Origin: Gp7-AA10 sp035636095
GTDB taxonomy: Bacteria > Acidobacteriota > Thermoanaerobaculia > Gp7-AA8
Assembly (NCBI GenBank): GCA_035636095.1
Contig: DASPZU010000030.1
Span: 1 to 11,519, forward strand
Length of the DNA stretch: 11,519 bases
Direction of reading: 5' to 3'
In this document: positions 1 through 6,871 of the stretch, in pieces
Position numbering within the stretch: position 1 is the first letter of the stretch
Layout: each line of letters opens with the position of its first letter
Position numbers and translations under genes: made by a program
The notes under the pieces: model-generated
Databases searched by the model: none
The model's input: only the letters and a program-made list of their open reading frames with translations
Told to the model about the DNA's origin: nothing

Positions 1-1893
1 GCTCTGATCGCTGCGGCGGGCTTCATGTTCTCGACGCCGATGGCATTTTTCATTCTGTGGGCGATCGGAGGATCGTGGGCGTTTCTCCCGCTCGTCCTCC
101 TCGGTGTGCGTCGATCTGTGCGCCAGCCTGGAATCGCGTCCGCGATGCTGCTGATGATCGCGCTGACCTTGCTTCTTCTCGCGGGTCATCCGGAGACAGC
201 CCTGCACGCCGTGTTCGTCGGCGGCATGTACGGAGTCTTCGAGCTGCTTCATGTGGGACGGACTTCAGTCCGTCCAATCGCTTGCGCGCTGGCGGCAGGC
301 GTGATGGCGCTGCTGCTCTCGGCGATCTACATCCTGCCGATCCTGGAGTCGGCGCCGCAGAGCGGCGACTATCAGTTTCGAAAAACTGTCTGGTCGCAGC
401 AGTCGCACGCCGCACGCGGATTGCAGAGCGCCGCGCGGATCATCACCGACCTCTTTCCGTTCACATCCGGGCAGCGGTGGAATCTTCCAGGCGTTCGCGA
501 TGTGCCGCTCGACAGCTCGGCGGTCGGAAGCATCGTGCTCGCGCTCGCGGTCTACGCCCTTGCGCGTTCGCGCCGCGCGGAAACGTGGTTCCTGGCCGGA
601 TTAGCCGTGTTCGGAATGGCAGCGCGAGCGGCCTGGAAGCCCCTCTCGGACCTGCTGCAGCACATTCCGCTTTTCGACATGACGATCACCGAGCGATTCT
701 CTTTCGCGGCCGCCTTCGCCCTGGCGATGCTGGCCGCTCTCGGCTTCGAGGAGCTGATGCGCCGCGGTCGCGATGGCCTTGCGCTGACCATCGCGTTCGC
801 GACCCTGCTCTTCGTCACCATCGGCACGTTCTGGGTGAGCCACAGCGGCATCGTGTACATCAAGAATTTTCCGGAGTGGAGTCACTACGCGGTCTTCGGG
901 GAAATTGGCTGTCTTGCGATCTTCGGGCTCTTGCTGGTGGAGCGCCGCCGACCCCGGCGGCGCTTTGCCGGCGAGATCGCCGGCGCTCCACTGCTTCTCG
1001 CCATCCTTCTGGTGCAGCGTTTGCTGACCGTCGGCGACATTTACCCGACCCTTCCGCGACAGTTCGCGTATCCGCCCATTCCGATTCTTCTGACGTTGAA
1101 AAATGCTCGCGAGCCGTTCCGCATCGTTGGACAACAATTCGCGCTCGTTCCGGGCACCAGCGCGCTGTACGAGCTCGAAGACGTCCGGGGATATGAAGCG
1201 CTGACGCTGGAGCGCTATCAGTCGACGTACGGCTTATGGTGCGAAAGCCAGCCCATCTGGTTCAATCGTGTCGATGATCTGACCAGGCCACTTCTCTCGT
1301 TTCTGAATGTGCGTTACGCGATCGCGGCAAACGGCGTGCCCGCCGGCTGGCACGTGGTGGCGACGCAACGCGGCGCGCGCCTGCTGGAAAACGAGCGCGT
1401 GCTGTCGCGCGCATTCATCCCGAAAAACATCCGGCTCGGGCGCGGGCTGATCGACCCGACATTCGCAGACATGCAGGAAGCGACGGACTTCGCGGACCGC
1501 GCATGGATCGATGCGCCGATGTCTCTGCATGATCGAAGCAACGGTCCCGGAACGGTCTCGATCGAGCGCCGGCGGAACGGCTTCCGATTGAACGTCGCGA
1601 TTTCGAACGCGGGTTGGATGGTGGTCTCGGAGCCGGCGTGGAACGGCTGGCGCGCGTACGTCGATGGTCGCCGCGTTCAGATCCAGCTCGCCAACCTGGC
1701 ATTCCTCGGCATCTACGTCCCGGCCGGACAGCACACGGTTCGCCTGATCTATCTGCCGGAGTCGTTCGTGATCGGTCGGGCGATCAGCTTCGCGACGCTG
1801 ATCGCCCTCATTTTGTTTGTGCTGCTAAAGCGTTTCCAGCCTTTTCTTGAGCGACGCGATCGCCGAGTCGCTTCGCTGCCCGACCGGCAGTGA
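1..1893 (+). CDS. YfhO-family integral membrane protein, 5'-truncated by the window edge
   Basis: The reading frame is open from base 1, eight codons before the first ATG at 25, so the true start lies outside the window; 630 residues are visible and the protein ends at TGA 1891-1893. The N-terminal two thirds are a series of hydrophobic segments with short charged loops, including a G-H-P-E-T-A loop typical of YfhO-like polytopic proteins. A large extracytoplasmic part follows. The C-terminus has the family's hallmark region: an S-E-P-A-W-N-G-W-R-A-Y-V-D-G motif near visible residue 540, then a V-P-A-G-Q-H-T-V-R-L-I-Y motif, then a last membrane helix and a basic tail. Family members are linked to cell-envelope glycosylation; the exact substrate cannot be told. 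Two palindromic repeats (253-275, 937-991) sit inside it. It is convergent with, and overlaps, the thioredoxin-TPR gene. Confidence 0.85.
   Translation, partial: ALIAAAGFMFSTPMAFFILWAIGGSWAFLPLVLLGVRRSVRQPGIASAMLLMIALTLLLLAGHPETALHAVFVGGMYGVFELLHVGRTSVRPIACALAAGVMALLLSAIYILPILESAPQSGDYQFRKTVWSQQSHAARGLQSAARIITDLFPFTSGQRWNLPGVRDVPLDSSAVGSIVLALAVYALARSRRAETWFLAGLAVFGMAARAAWKPLSDLLQHIPLFDMTITERFSFAAAFALAMLAALGFEELMRRGRDGLALTIAFATLLFVTIGTFWVSHSGIVYIKNFPEWSHYAVFGEIGCLAIFGLLLVERRRPRRRFAGEIAGAPLLLAILLVQRLLTVGDIYPTLPRQFAYPPIPILLTLKNAREPFRIVGQQFALVPGTSALYELEDVRGYEALTLERYQSTYGLWCESQPIWFNRVDDLTRPLLSFLNVRYAIAANGVPAGWHVVATQRGARLLENERVLSRAFIPKNIRLGRGLIDPTFADMQEATDFADRAWIDAPMSLHDRSNGPGTVSIERRRNGFRLNVAISNAGWMVVSEPAWNGWRAYVDGRRVQIQLANLAFLGIYVPAGQHTVRLIYLPESFVIGRAISFATLIALILFVLLKRFQPFLERRDRRVASLPDRQ
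253..275. repeat. Palindromic element E1 inside the YfhO gene
   Basis: GTGG starts the element, followed by perfect 9-base inverted arms (256-264 and 267-275, GGACGGACT/AGTCCGTCC) around a 2-base centre. It encodes a short Arg-rich loop between membrane segments. The sequence differs from E2-E5, but size, GTGG start and in-gene location match. Membership of the same family is an inference. Confidence 0.5.
937..991. repeat. Palindromic element E2 (compound) inside the YfhO gene
   Basis: The first 26 bases (937-962) are identical to 9942-9967 in hisC. The core is a perfect 9-base stem (942-950 with 955-963) around loop ACCC. The starting GTGGAGCGCCG (937-947) is repeated in inverted form at 981-991, and a second hairpin (about 967-984) lies between, giving a nested palindrome of about 55 bases. 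It encodes an Arg-rich loop then A-G-E-I-A-G-A-P between membrane helices. Confidence 0.7.
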
Positions 1894-3117
1894 TTCGGCG
1901 TAGACGATCGCTTCCTCGATCGTCTTTCGTGCCGATTCCTTGTCGCCCTTCGACGCGTAGGCCTCGGCTTTACCACGCAGAATTCCGATTTTTCGCGGTC
2001 CATAAGCCTTGGGGAGCGCGCGATCGTACGCCGTCAGCGCGTCATCGTACTTTTTCATGGCGCGGTAGGCGGCCCCTAATCTCGCCGGCGGATTGTAATC
2101 ATTGGGGAAATCGCGCTCGGACTGTTCGAGCATCGGGATGGCGCGCTCCGGTTGCTTGAGCGCGAGGTATGCACTGAGCCGATGCGAATCGTAAACCGCG
2201 CGCTGTTCGGCGGTCTTCGCCTTCTTGGCCTCGCCCTCCAGGAATGTTGCCCACTCTTCGCGAAGCTTGCGCGCGCCCTCTTCATCCTTGACGGCCTCGC
2301 GAGCGCCGATCAGTGTTTCGTAAAGACCCGATCGATCGTCGCCCGCCAGCGGAATCTTCGAATTTTCGAGCGTTTCGCGCGCCGCTTGTTCCAAAGCATC
2401 CAGGGTCGCGCGATTTTCCGGTTTCTCGCTCGCGCATGCCAGACCGTTGCTCGAGACATTGAAGGCGGCGTAAGTGCCCTTGACCCGCGGATACAGCTCC
2501 AGAGCCCGGGTCGCGCAACGCTCGTGATCGCGTGCGCTGTACAAAACATAGGTGAGTGACTCGGCAGCACGGCCGAGTCGCGACCAGTTTTTCGGCGCTT
2601 CCTTGATGGCTTCGTCGTACGCCGCCGCGGCCTCGGCGAACTTCTTTTCGGTGGCGAGACGATCGCCGCTCTCGAGCGCTTCATCGGACTTGCTCTTCGC
2701 GCCGCGCGCCGCCCTGTCGCCGTCGCTCAAAAGCCTTTTGAGTTGCGGCAAACTCGCGCCGCCGGCGTATCGCATCGCGACCGATTCTTTTTTCGGATCG
2801 ATGATCATCAACGTCGGCCAGACGCTGATCGGATACTTGGTCAGGAATGGCGCGTTGGCGGAATTCTCAGTGTCGACCGCGAGCCAGACGAACTGTCCGG
2901 CATATCGCTCGAGCGCTTTGTCCGTGAACACGAACGCGCGCATCGAGCGACAGGTGTGTCACCACATCGCCCAGGCATCGACGAAGAGCGGAACGTTCTT
3001 CTTTTTCGCCTGAGCGAGCGCTTTTGGGTAATCGTTGTCGATGAACGGCAGGACTTCTTTGCCGTACGCGAGCAGAGGGGCGGCGGTCAGCAGCAGGGCG
3101 GTCAGGAATCGTTTCAT
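1825..3117 (-). CDS. Exported thioredoxin-TPR protein with predicted selenocysteine (paralog 1)
   Basis: Read from ATG 3117 to TAG 1825 with the in-frame TGA at 2959-2961 decoded as Sec, this gives 430 residues. Residues 1-19 look like a Sec signal peptide (MKRFLTALLL, hydrophobic core, then small residues). A thioredoxin fold follows, about 20-130: active site A-W-A-M-W-U53-H-T-C56, and a cis-Pro candidate P101 in W-P-T-L-M-I-I-D. The rest is helical with TPR-like repeats, clearest near 150-177 and 305-408. A resolving UxxC pair in an extracytoplasmic thioredoxin suggests a thiol redox or peroxide-detoxifying role; the substrate is unknown. It starts 9 bases after the stop of its paralog with no clear ribosome binding site, so reinitiation after the upstream gene is likely. 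If the TGA were a stop, only a 52-residue fragment would be made. The Sec reading is inferred from the active-site position, the paralog and the hairpin. Confidence 0.85.
2906..2949 (-). promoter_or_regulatory. SECIS-like hairpin downstream of the Sec codon, paralog 1
   Basis: Numbering from the base after UGA, nucleotides 10-53 fold as: 7 bp (10-16 with 47-53), bulged U17, 4 bp (18-21 with 43-46), a small internal loop, then 6 bp (24-29 with 34-39, one U-G wobble) capped by GUUC at 30-33. The apical loop starts with G about 29 bases after UGA, which suits the bacterial SECIS pattern (G early in the loop, roughly 16-37 bases from UGA). It lies inside the coding sequence, as bacterial SECIS elements do. 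Folding was done by eye. Confidence 0.72.
2959..2961 (-). other. In-frame TGA predicted to encode selenocysteine (U53, paralog 1)
   Basis: The codon is flanked by TGG (Trp) and CAC-ACC-TGT (H-T-C), so it occupies the first cysteine of a thioredoxin WCxxC motif. The frame is open for 52 codons before it and 377 codons after it. The base 3' of the TGA is C. Confidence 0.87.
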
Positions 3118-3126
3118 GGGCGGATG

Positions 3127-4428
3127 CTACATCTTGTCCAGTTTCTTCTTCAGCATGTCGATCGTGCTCTGGTCATGTTGACCGGGCGGGAGCGATTCAG
3201 AAAAGGCGATGGCGTCGCGTAAGGTCTGCGTTGCCATGGCCTTGTCGCCCCTGGCGGCGTACAAGTCCGATCTCAAGTCGAGCACCATCGTCCTGCCTGC
3301 ACCGGAAACGCGGGCCAGTGCCCGGTCGGAAGCGGACAACGCCTCATCGTACTCTCGGACGGCGGAGTAGGCGCGCGAAAGCCACAGCGGCGGAACGTAA
3401 TCGTTCGGAAAATCACGCTCCGTCTGTTCCAGCATCGGAATTGATTTTTCAGGCTGACCGAGGTCGCGATACACACGGGCGCGGTAGAAGTCATACGAAG
3501 CTCGCTGCGCCGGAGTTTGCGCAGCGGCTGCTTTTTGTTCCAGGAAGGCGGCCAGCTCTTCGCGAAGCGATTGGGTTGCGGCGTCGTCGTGCGCTCTGCG
3601 CCTTTCGGCGATGAGGCTCAGGTAAAGGGCCGCGCGATCGCCGTCAATGAGACCGTTCTTAGGATTCTGAATTTCGGCACGCACAGCTTTCGTGAGCGCC
3701 GCCGTCAGGTCGGGATGCGGTTTCTGTTCATCGGCCAGTCGCAGTGCGCAGGTCAAACCTCGATCTGCCACGGCGGCTCCGGAGGCCGTTCCTGCCACTT
3801 GCGGATAAAGATCGACAGCGCGCGATGCGCAACGCTCGTAATCGCGGGCATGGCGCAATGCTGCAATCAGCGTTTCGGCTGCGCGGCCTGATCGCGACCA
3901 CTTCCTCGGCGCGGCGGCGATCGCTTCCTCGTACGCCTCCGCTGCTTGCCTGGATTGATTGGCGTTCTCGAGGCGGTCAGCGCGCTGGAGGGCCTCATCG
4001 GCGCCGGAGAGCTGTTTTCCGCGCACCAGCGCTGCTCCGTCATGCAGAAGCTCCTCGAGCTGTGGAACGCTGGCGGCGCCGAGATATCGCAGCGCGAGGC
4101 TTTCGTTCTTTGGATCGATGACCATCAGCGTCGGAGTGCCGGTGACCGGGAACTTCACCAGGAATTGGGAGTTCGCCGCATCGTCAATGTCGACGGCCAG
4201 CCAGACAAACTGTCCGGCATGTCGCGCCAGCGAGGTGTCCGTGAACACGAACGCCCGCATGTCGCGGCACGAGTGTCACCACAGCGCCCAGGCTTCGACG
4301 AAGATCGGAACATTCTTCTTTTTCGCCTGAGCGAGCGCCTTCGCGTAATCGTTGTCGATGAAGGGCAGCACCTCTTTCGCGGACGCGGGGACTGCCGCCA
4401 GCAGCAGGAGGAGTAGGAGCTTGCGCAT
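3127..4428 (-). CDS. Exported thioredoxin-TPR protein with predicted selenocysteine (paralog 2)
   Basis: From ATG 4428 to TAG 3127, reading the TGA at 4276-4278 as Sec, this is 433 residues. The start is supported by AAGG eight bases upstream and by the signal peptide it creates (MRKLLLLLLLAAVPASA, cleavage expected after A-S-A). The thioredoxin domain has A-W-A-L-W-U51-H-S-C54 and cis-Pro candidate P99 in G-T-P-T-L-M-V-I-D. A long helical TPR-like region follows, with the same E-Q-[ST]-E-R-D-F-P-N-D-Y stretch as paralog 1. The two proteins align end to end and are nearly identical around the active site, diverging most in the middle helical part, so they arose by tandem duplication. Role: probably a periplasmic or secreted thiol oxidoreductase acting on a partner bound by the TPR region; this is inference. 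Confidence 0.85.
4223..4266 (-). promoter_or_regulatory. SECIS-like hairpin downstream of the Sec codon, paralog 2
   Basis: This has the same 10-53 layout as paralog 1: lower stem with bulged U17, middle stem 18-20 with 44-46, and an identical upper stem (24-29 with 34-39) and GUUC loop. Compared with paralog 1, pair 13/50 changes from U-A to G-C and pair 15/48 from G-C to C-G, both keeping pairing; the change at 48 is a silent Leu codon change (CUC to CUG). Pair 14/49 is lost (A-G). Confidence 0.72.
4276..4278 (-). other. In-frame TGA predicted to encode selenocysteine (U51, paralog 2)
   Basis: The codon sits between TGG (Trp) and CAC-TCG-TGC (H-S-C), the same place in the WCxxC motif as the TGA of paralog 1. 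The frame is open for 50 codons before and 382 codons after. An independent loss of the same cysteine in both paralogs is very unlikely. Confidence 0.87.
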
Positions 4429-4436
4429 GATGTGTA

Positions 4437-4440
4437 CCTT
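4437..4440 (-). promoter_or_regulatory. Ribosome binding site of thioredoxin-TPR paralog 2
   Basis: AAGG lies eight bases before ATG 4428. It favours this start over an upstream in-frame ATG at 4482, which would put repeat-derived residues ahead of the signal peptide. Confidence 0.55.
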
Positions 4441-4443
4441 ATG

Positions 4444-4490
4444 GTTGTCAGTTGTCAGTTGTCGACAACCGATCACCGACAACCGACAAC
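4444..4490. repeat. GTTGTC/GACAAC inverted repeat between genes
   Basis: Three GTTGTC units with 7-base spacing (4444, 4451, 4458) face three GACAAC units (4464, 4478, 4485). 4458-4469 is a perfect 12-base palindrome. On the - strand transcript, 4490-4475 can pair with 4444-4459 as one 16-bp stem, with G-U wobbles where the DNA arms differ. It fills nearly all the space between the amidohydrolase stop and the thioredoxin paralog 2 ribosome binding site. No U-run follows, so a terminator is not supported; a dispersed repeat or mRNA-stability hairpin is more likely. Confidence 0.6.
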
Positions 4491-4491
4491 T

Positions 4492-5862
4492 CTATTGCAG
4501 GCTCTTTACCACCTGGTCACGGTACTGCTTCGCTTTGGCTATGGCGGCAGGAACATCCACGGTCAATACCCTTCGATCGCGCATGAGGATCTTCCCGTCG
4601 CAGATCGTGGTGACGACGGAGCTTCCCGACGCGGCGTAGACGATCGCGGACTCGACCGAGTACACCGGCTGGGTCTTCGGCTGCTGCAGATTGATGATGA
4701 TGACGTCGGCGCGCTTGCCGGGCTCGAGCGTTCCGATCTCGTCCTCCATGCCCAGGACGCGGGCGCCGGCGATGGTGGCCATTGCGAGGACGTCGCGCGC
4801 GCTGAGCACCCTGGGATCCATCTTGCTCACTTTCTGAAATCGCGCCGTGCTGGCCATCTCCTCGACCATGTCGAGATTGTTGTTCGATCCTGCCGGGCCG
4901 TCGGTGCCGATGCCGACGTTGACGCCTGCGCGTCGCATGTCGACCACCGGCGCGATTCCGGAGGCCAGCATGCTGTTGCTCTCCGGACAATGTGCAACGC
5001 CGACGCGCTTCTGCGCGAAGACTTTGATCTCGCCGGGCGTCAGCCAGACGCCGTGGGCCGCCACGACGTCGTGTGCCAGAAATCCGATGGAATCGAGGTA
5101 CACGCCGGGAGTCATCCCGTTTTGCTTTTCCGCGACCTGCTTCAATTCGTTCTGTGTTTCCGAGACGTGGATGAGAATCGGTGCGTGCAGCTCGTTGGCT
5201 AGCTGACGGGCCTGAAGCAAGTGATCGCGCGAAACGAGGTAGGCCGAATGCGGCGCCAGCGCCGGTGTGATCAGCGGATCGCCCTGCCACCGCTTCACGA
5301 AACGCCGGATGTACGCGATGGCGTCGTCCCACGTTTTGTTGTCCGCGACCGGAAAATCGATGAGCGTTTCGCCGACCACTCCCCGCAACCCGGCACGCTT
5401 GGCCTCGGCGGCCACCTCGTTCTCGAAGTAGTACATGTCGGTGAACGTGGTGGTGCCCGACTGAATCATTTCGGCGGCAGCGAGTCGCGTTCCCCACTTC
5501 ACGAAATCGGCGCTGACGTTCTTGGCCTCGGCCGGGAAGATGAAGTGGGTGAGCCAGTCCATCAGATCGCGATCGTCCGCGATCCCGCGGAAGAGAACCA
5601 TGGGGACGTGCGTGTGCGTGTTGATGAAGCCAGGGAGGATCGCGTTGCCGCGCGCGTTGATCGTTTCTTTTCCCTGATAGGCGCTGACATCGCCGACCGC
5701 GACGATCTTTCCTTTGTCGATCGCGATGCCGCCGTTGGGGATATTCGGCCCGGCCATCGTGAGCACCGTGCCGTTCTTGATCACGATGTCGACACTTTTT
5801 TGTGGAGCGCCGCCGACCTCGGCGGCACACAGCAGCAGAAAGGCAACCAGCAACTTCTTCAT
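4492..5862 (-). CDS. Exported amidohydrolase, TRZ/ATZ-type (MTA/SAH deaminase-like)
   Basis: A 456-residue metal-dependent hydrolase of the amidohydrolase superfamily. Visible motifs are H83-T-H85 after L-P-G-F-I-N, A-P-H205-S-A-Y, H232-V-S-E235, a His at 270, H291-C-P-E-S-N and G-T-D321-G, which match the metal and catalytic residues of the methylthioadenosine/S-adenosylhomocysteine and related aminopurine deaminases. The C-terminal G-T-L-E-P-G-K-R-A-D-V-I-I-I segment closes the small beta domain. The start at 5862 is chosen because its ATG overlaps the cdd stop as ATGA and because it opens a signal peptide (MKKLLVAFLLLCAAEVGG), so the enzyme is probably exported, unlike its cytosolic relatives. 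Coupling to cdd suggests a nucleoside or base salvage role. The exact substrate cannot be assigned; other deaminases or chlorohydrolase-like members are possible. Confidence 0.85.
   Translation of the reverse strand: MKKLLVAFLLLCAAEVGGAPQKSVDIVIKNGTVLTMAGPNIPNGGIAIDKGKIVAVGDVSAYQGKETINARGNAILPGFINTHTHVPMVLFRGIADDRDLMDWLTHFIFPAEAKNVSADFVKWGTRLAAAEMIQSGTTTFTDMYYFENEVAAEAKRAGLRGVVGETLIDFPVADNKTWDDAIAYIRRFVKRWQGDPLITPALAPHSAYLVSRDHLLQARQLANELHAPILIHVSETQNELKQVAEKQNGMTPGVYLDSIGFLAHDVVAAHGVWLTPGEIKVFAQKRVGVAHCPESNSMLASGIAPVVDMRRAGVNVGIGTDGPAGSNNNLDMVEEMASTARFQKVSKMDPRVLSARDVLAMATIAGARVLGMEDEIGTLEPGKRADVIIINLQQPKTQPVYSVESAIVYAASGSSVVTTICDGKILMRDRRVLTVDVPAAIAKAKQYRDQVVKSLQ
5802..5826. repeat. Palindromic element E3 inside the amidohydrolase gene
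   Basis: GTGGAGC followed by a stem (5809-5815 with 5820-5826) and loop ACCT. It differs from E2 and E5 at one base within these 25. On the - strand it encodes A-A-E-V-G-G-A-P, exactly at the end of the signal peptide, so the repeat forms the junction between export signal and enzyme. Confidence 0.7.
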
Positions 5863-6242
5863 TCGATGCAGAACGAGAACGGATGCGGAAACAGCGTCGA
5901 AAGCTTGTAGTCGATCTTTTGTCCGGCCAGGTTCGCCAGCGTCACGTCGATGTCGCCGCAGTACTCCCACATCAATTGACGGCACGGACCGCACGGCGTC
6001 GACGGTTCTTCAGACTGCGTGACCACCGCGATGGCGGTGAAGTCACGCTCGCCGGCGGCCAGCGCGGAGAGCAACGCCACGCGCTCGGCGCACACGGTCA
6101 GACCGTACGTGCAGTTCTCGACGTTGCAGCCGCGATAGATCTTTCCGCCCTTCGTTCGCAGCGCCGCGCCGACCTTGAATTTTGAAAATGGGGCCACGGC
6201 GTTCTCGCGCGCGGCTTTCGCTTCCTCGATGAGGGTCGCCAT
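5859..6242 (-). CDS. cdd: Cytidine deaminase
   Basis: This 127-residue protein has the normal length of a homotetrameric cytidine deaminase, which hydrolyses cytidine/deoxycytidine to uridine/deoxyuridine in pyrimidine salvage. The substrate-binding C-N40-V-E42-N motif, zinc ligand and catalytic glutamate in C51-A-E53, and the other zinc ligands in P-C84-G-P-C87-R are all present. The F-S-K-F-K-V-G-A-A segment near residue 20 is also canonical. A 68-base gap separates it from hisIE, so it may have its own promoter, though none is obvious. Its TGA stop overlaps the amidohydrolase ATG (ATGA, 5859-5862). No strong ribosome binding site is at the usual distance from ATG 6242. Confidence 0.96.
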   Translation of the reverse strand: MATLIEEAKAARENAVAPFSKFKVGAALRTKGGKIYRGCNVENCTYGLTVCAERVALLSALAAGERDFTAIAVVTQSEEPSTPCGPCRQLMWEYCGDIDVTLANLAGQKIDYKLSTLFPHPFSFCIE

Positions 6243-6257
6243 GGGAGCGCGTAAGTT

Positions 6258-6291
6258 ATCACCTCTGTGCTCTCTGTGCCTCTGTGGTGAT
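6258..6291. repeat. CTCTGTG triple repeat with inverted ends
   Basis: Three CTCTGTG units (6263, 6272, 6280) are bounded by ATCACC (6258-6263) and GGTGAT (6286-6291). It occupies the hisIE-cdd gap. Similar CTCTGTG-rich intergenic repeats are common in environmental bacterial genomes; that is recollection, not a search. Outside it, the gap shows nothing recognisable. Confidence 0.6.
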
Positions 6292-6310
6292 CAAGGGTTC
6301 CACGAGACAG

Positions 6311-6871
6311 TCAGCGCGCCCGGTTTGCCAACTCCGTCTCGATGTCGCGCCATTCCAGCCCTTCGTCCACCATCAACACTGACAAATGAAAAATCAGGTC
6401 GGCGATTTCCGAAATCACGCGGTCGCGCCCTTCACCCTTCGCCGCGATGATGACCTCCATGGCCTCCTCGCCGATTTTCTTCAAGATCGCGTCGCGTCCT
6501 TTTTCGAAGAGCGAGGCGGAGTACGATCCGGTGGGACGCTTTTCGCGCCGATCGCGCAAAACCTCCATCAGTCGATCGAGCATCGGGCTCGGGACGCCGT
6601 CAAAACACGATCGCGCGCCGGTATGACAAGCCGGACCGTTCGGGACCACGGTAACGACCAGCGCGTCATCGTCGCAGTCGTGTGCGATGTGCACGACGCG
6701 CTGGGTGTTGCCGGAAGTCTCTCCCTTGTGCCAGAGCGCGTTGCGACGCCGGCTCCAGAACCACGTCTCGCCGGTTTCGATGGTCTTCTGCAGCGAGGCG
6801 TCATTCATCCAGGCCAGCGTCAGGATTTCGCCGGAATTTGCATCGCGAACGATTGCCGGAATCAGTTTCAT
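6311..6871 (-). CDS. hisIE: Phosphoribosyl-AMP cyclohydrolase / phosphoribosyl-ATP pyrophosphohydrolase
   Basis: A bifunctional 186-residue protein for steps 2 and 3 of histidine synthesis. The HisI half (about 1-100) has the motif L-W-H-K-G-E-T-S-G-N, metal-binding D65-C66-D67-D-D69, and A-C82-H83-T-G-A-R-S-C89-F. The HisE half (about 101-186) has the pyrophosphohydrolase helix K-I-G-E135-E136-A-M-E-V and A-D-L-I-F-H-L-S-V-L. The start at 6871 overlaps the hisAF stop (ATGA), with GAAGGG 11 bases upstream. It begins directly at the L-I-P-A-I-V-R-D strand, so the short N-terminal helix found in many HisI proteins is missing. It is the last his gene of the cluster. Confidence 0.95.
   Translation of the reverse strand: MKLIPAIVRDANSGEILTLAWMNDASLQKTIETGETWFWSRRRNALWHKGETSGNTQRVVHIAHDCDDDALVVTVVPNGPACHTGARSCFDGVPSPMLDRLMEVLRDRREKRPTGSYSASLFEKGRDAILKKIGEEAMEVIIAAKGEGRDRVISEIADLIFHLSVLMVDEGLEWRDIETELANRAR

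Noticed and set aside
2959..4278. Recoding of all TGA codons (alternative genetic code) to explain the in-frame TGAs
   Set aside because: The YfhO gene, cdd, hisIE, hisAF, hisH, hisB, hisC and hisD all end in TGA at family-typical C-termini, so TGA is a normal stop here.
1825..4428. Two pseudogenes broken by nonsense mutations
   Set aside because: Both paralogs have the TGA at the same catalytic position, no other stops or frameshifts, and a conserved hairpin afterwards.
4444..4490. Rho-independent terminator after the amidohydrolase
   Set aside because: The stem is not followed by a U-run on the - strand and runs straight into the ribosome binding site of the next gene.
4444..4490. CRISPR array
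   Set aside because: The units are only 6-7 bases with no spacers, and no cas genes are nearby.
5800..5862. Lipoprotein signal on the amidohydrolase
   Set aside because: The Cys at position 12 follows L-L-L within the hydrophobic core and lacks a proper lipobox with a small residue before Cys.
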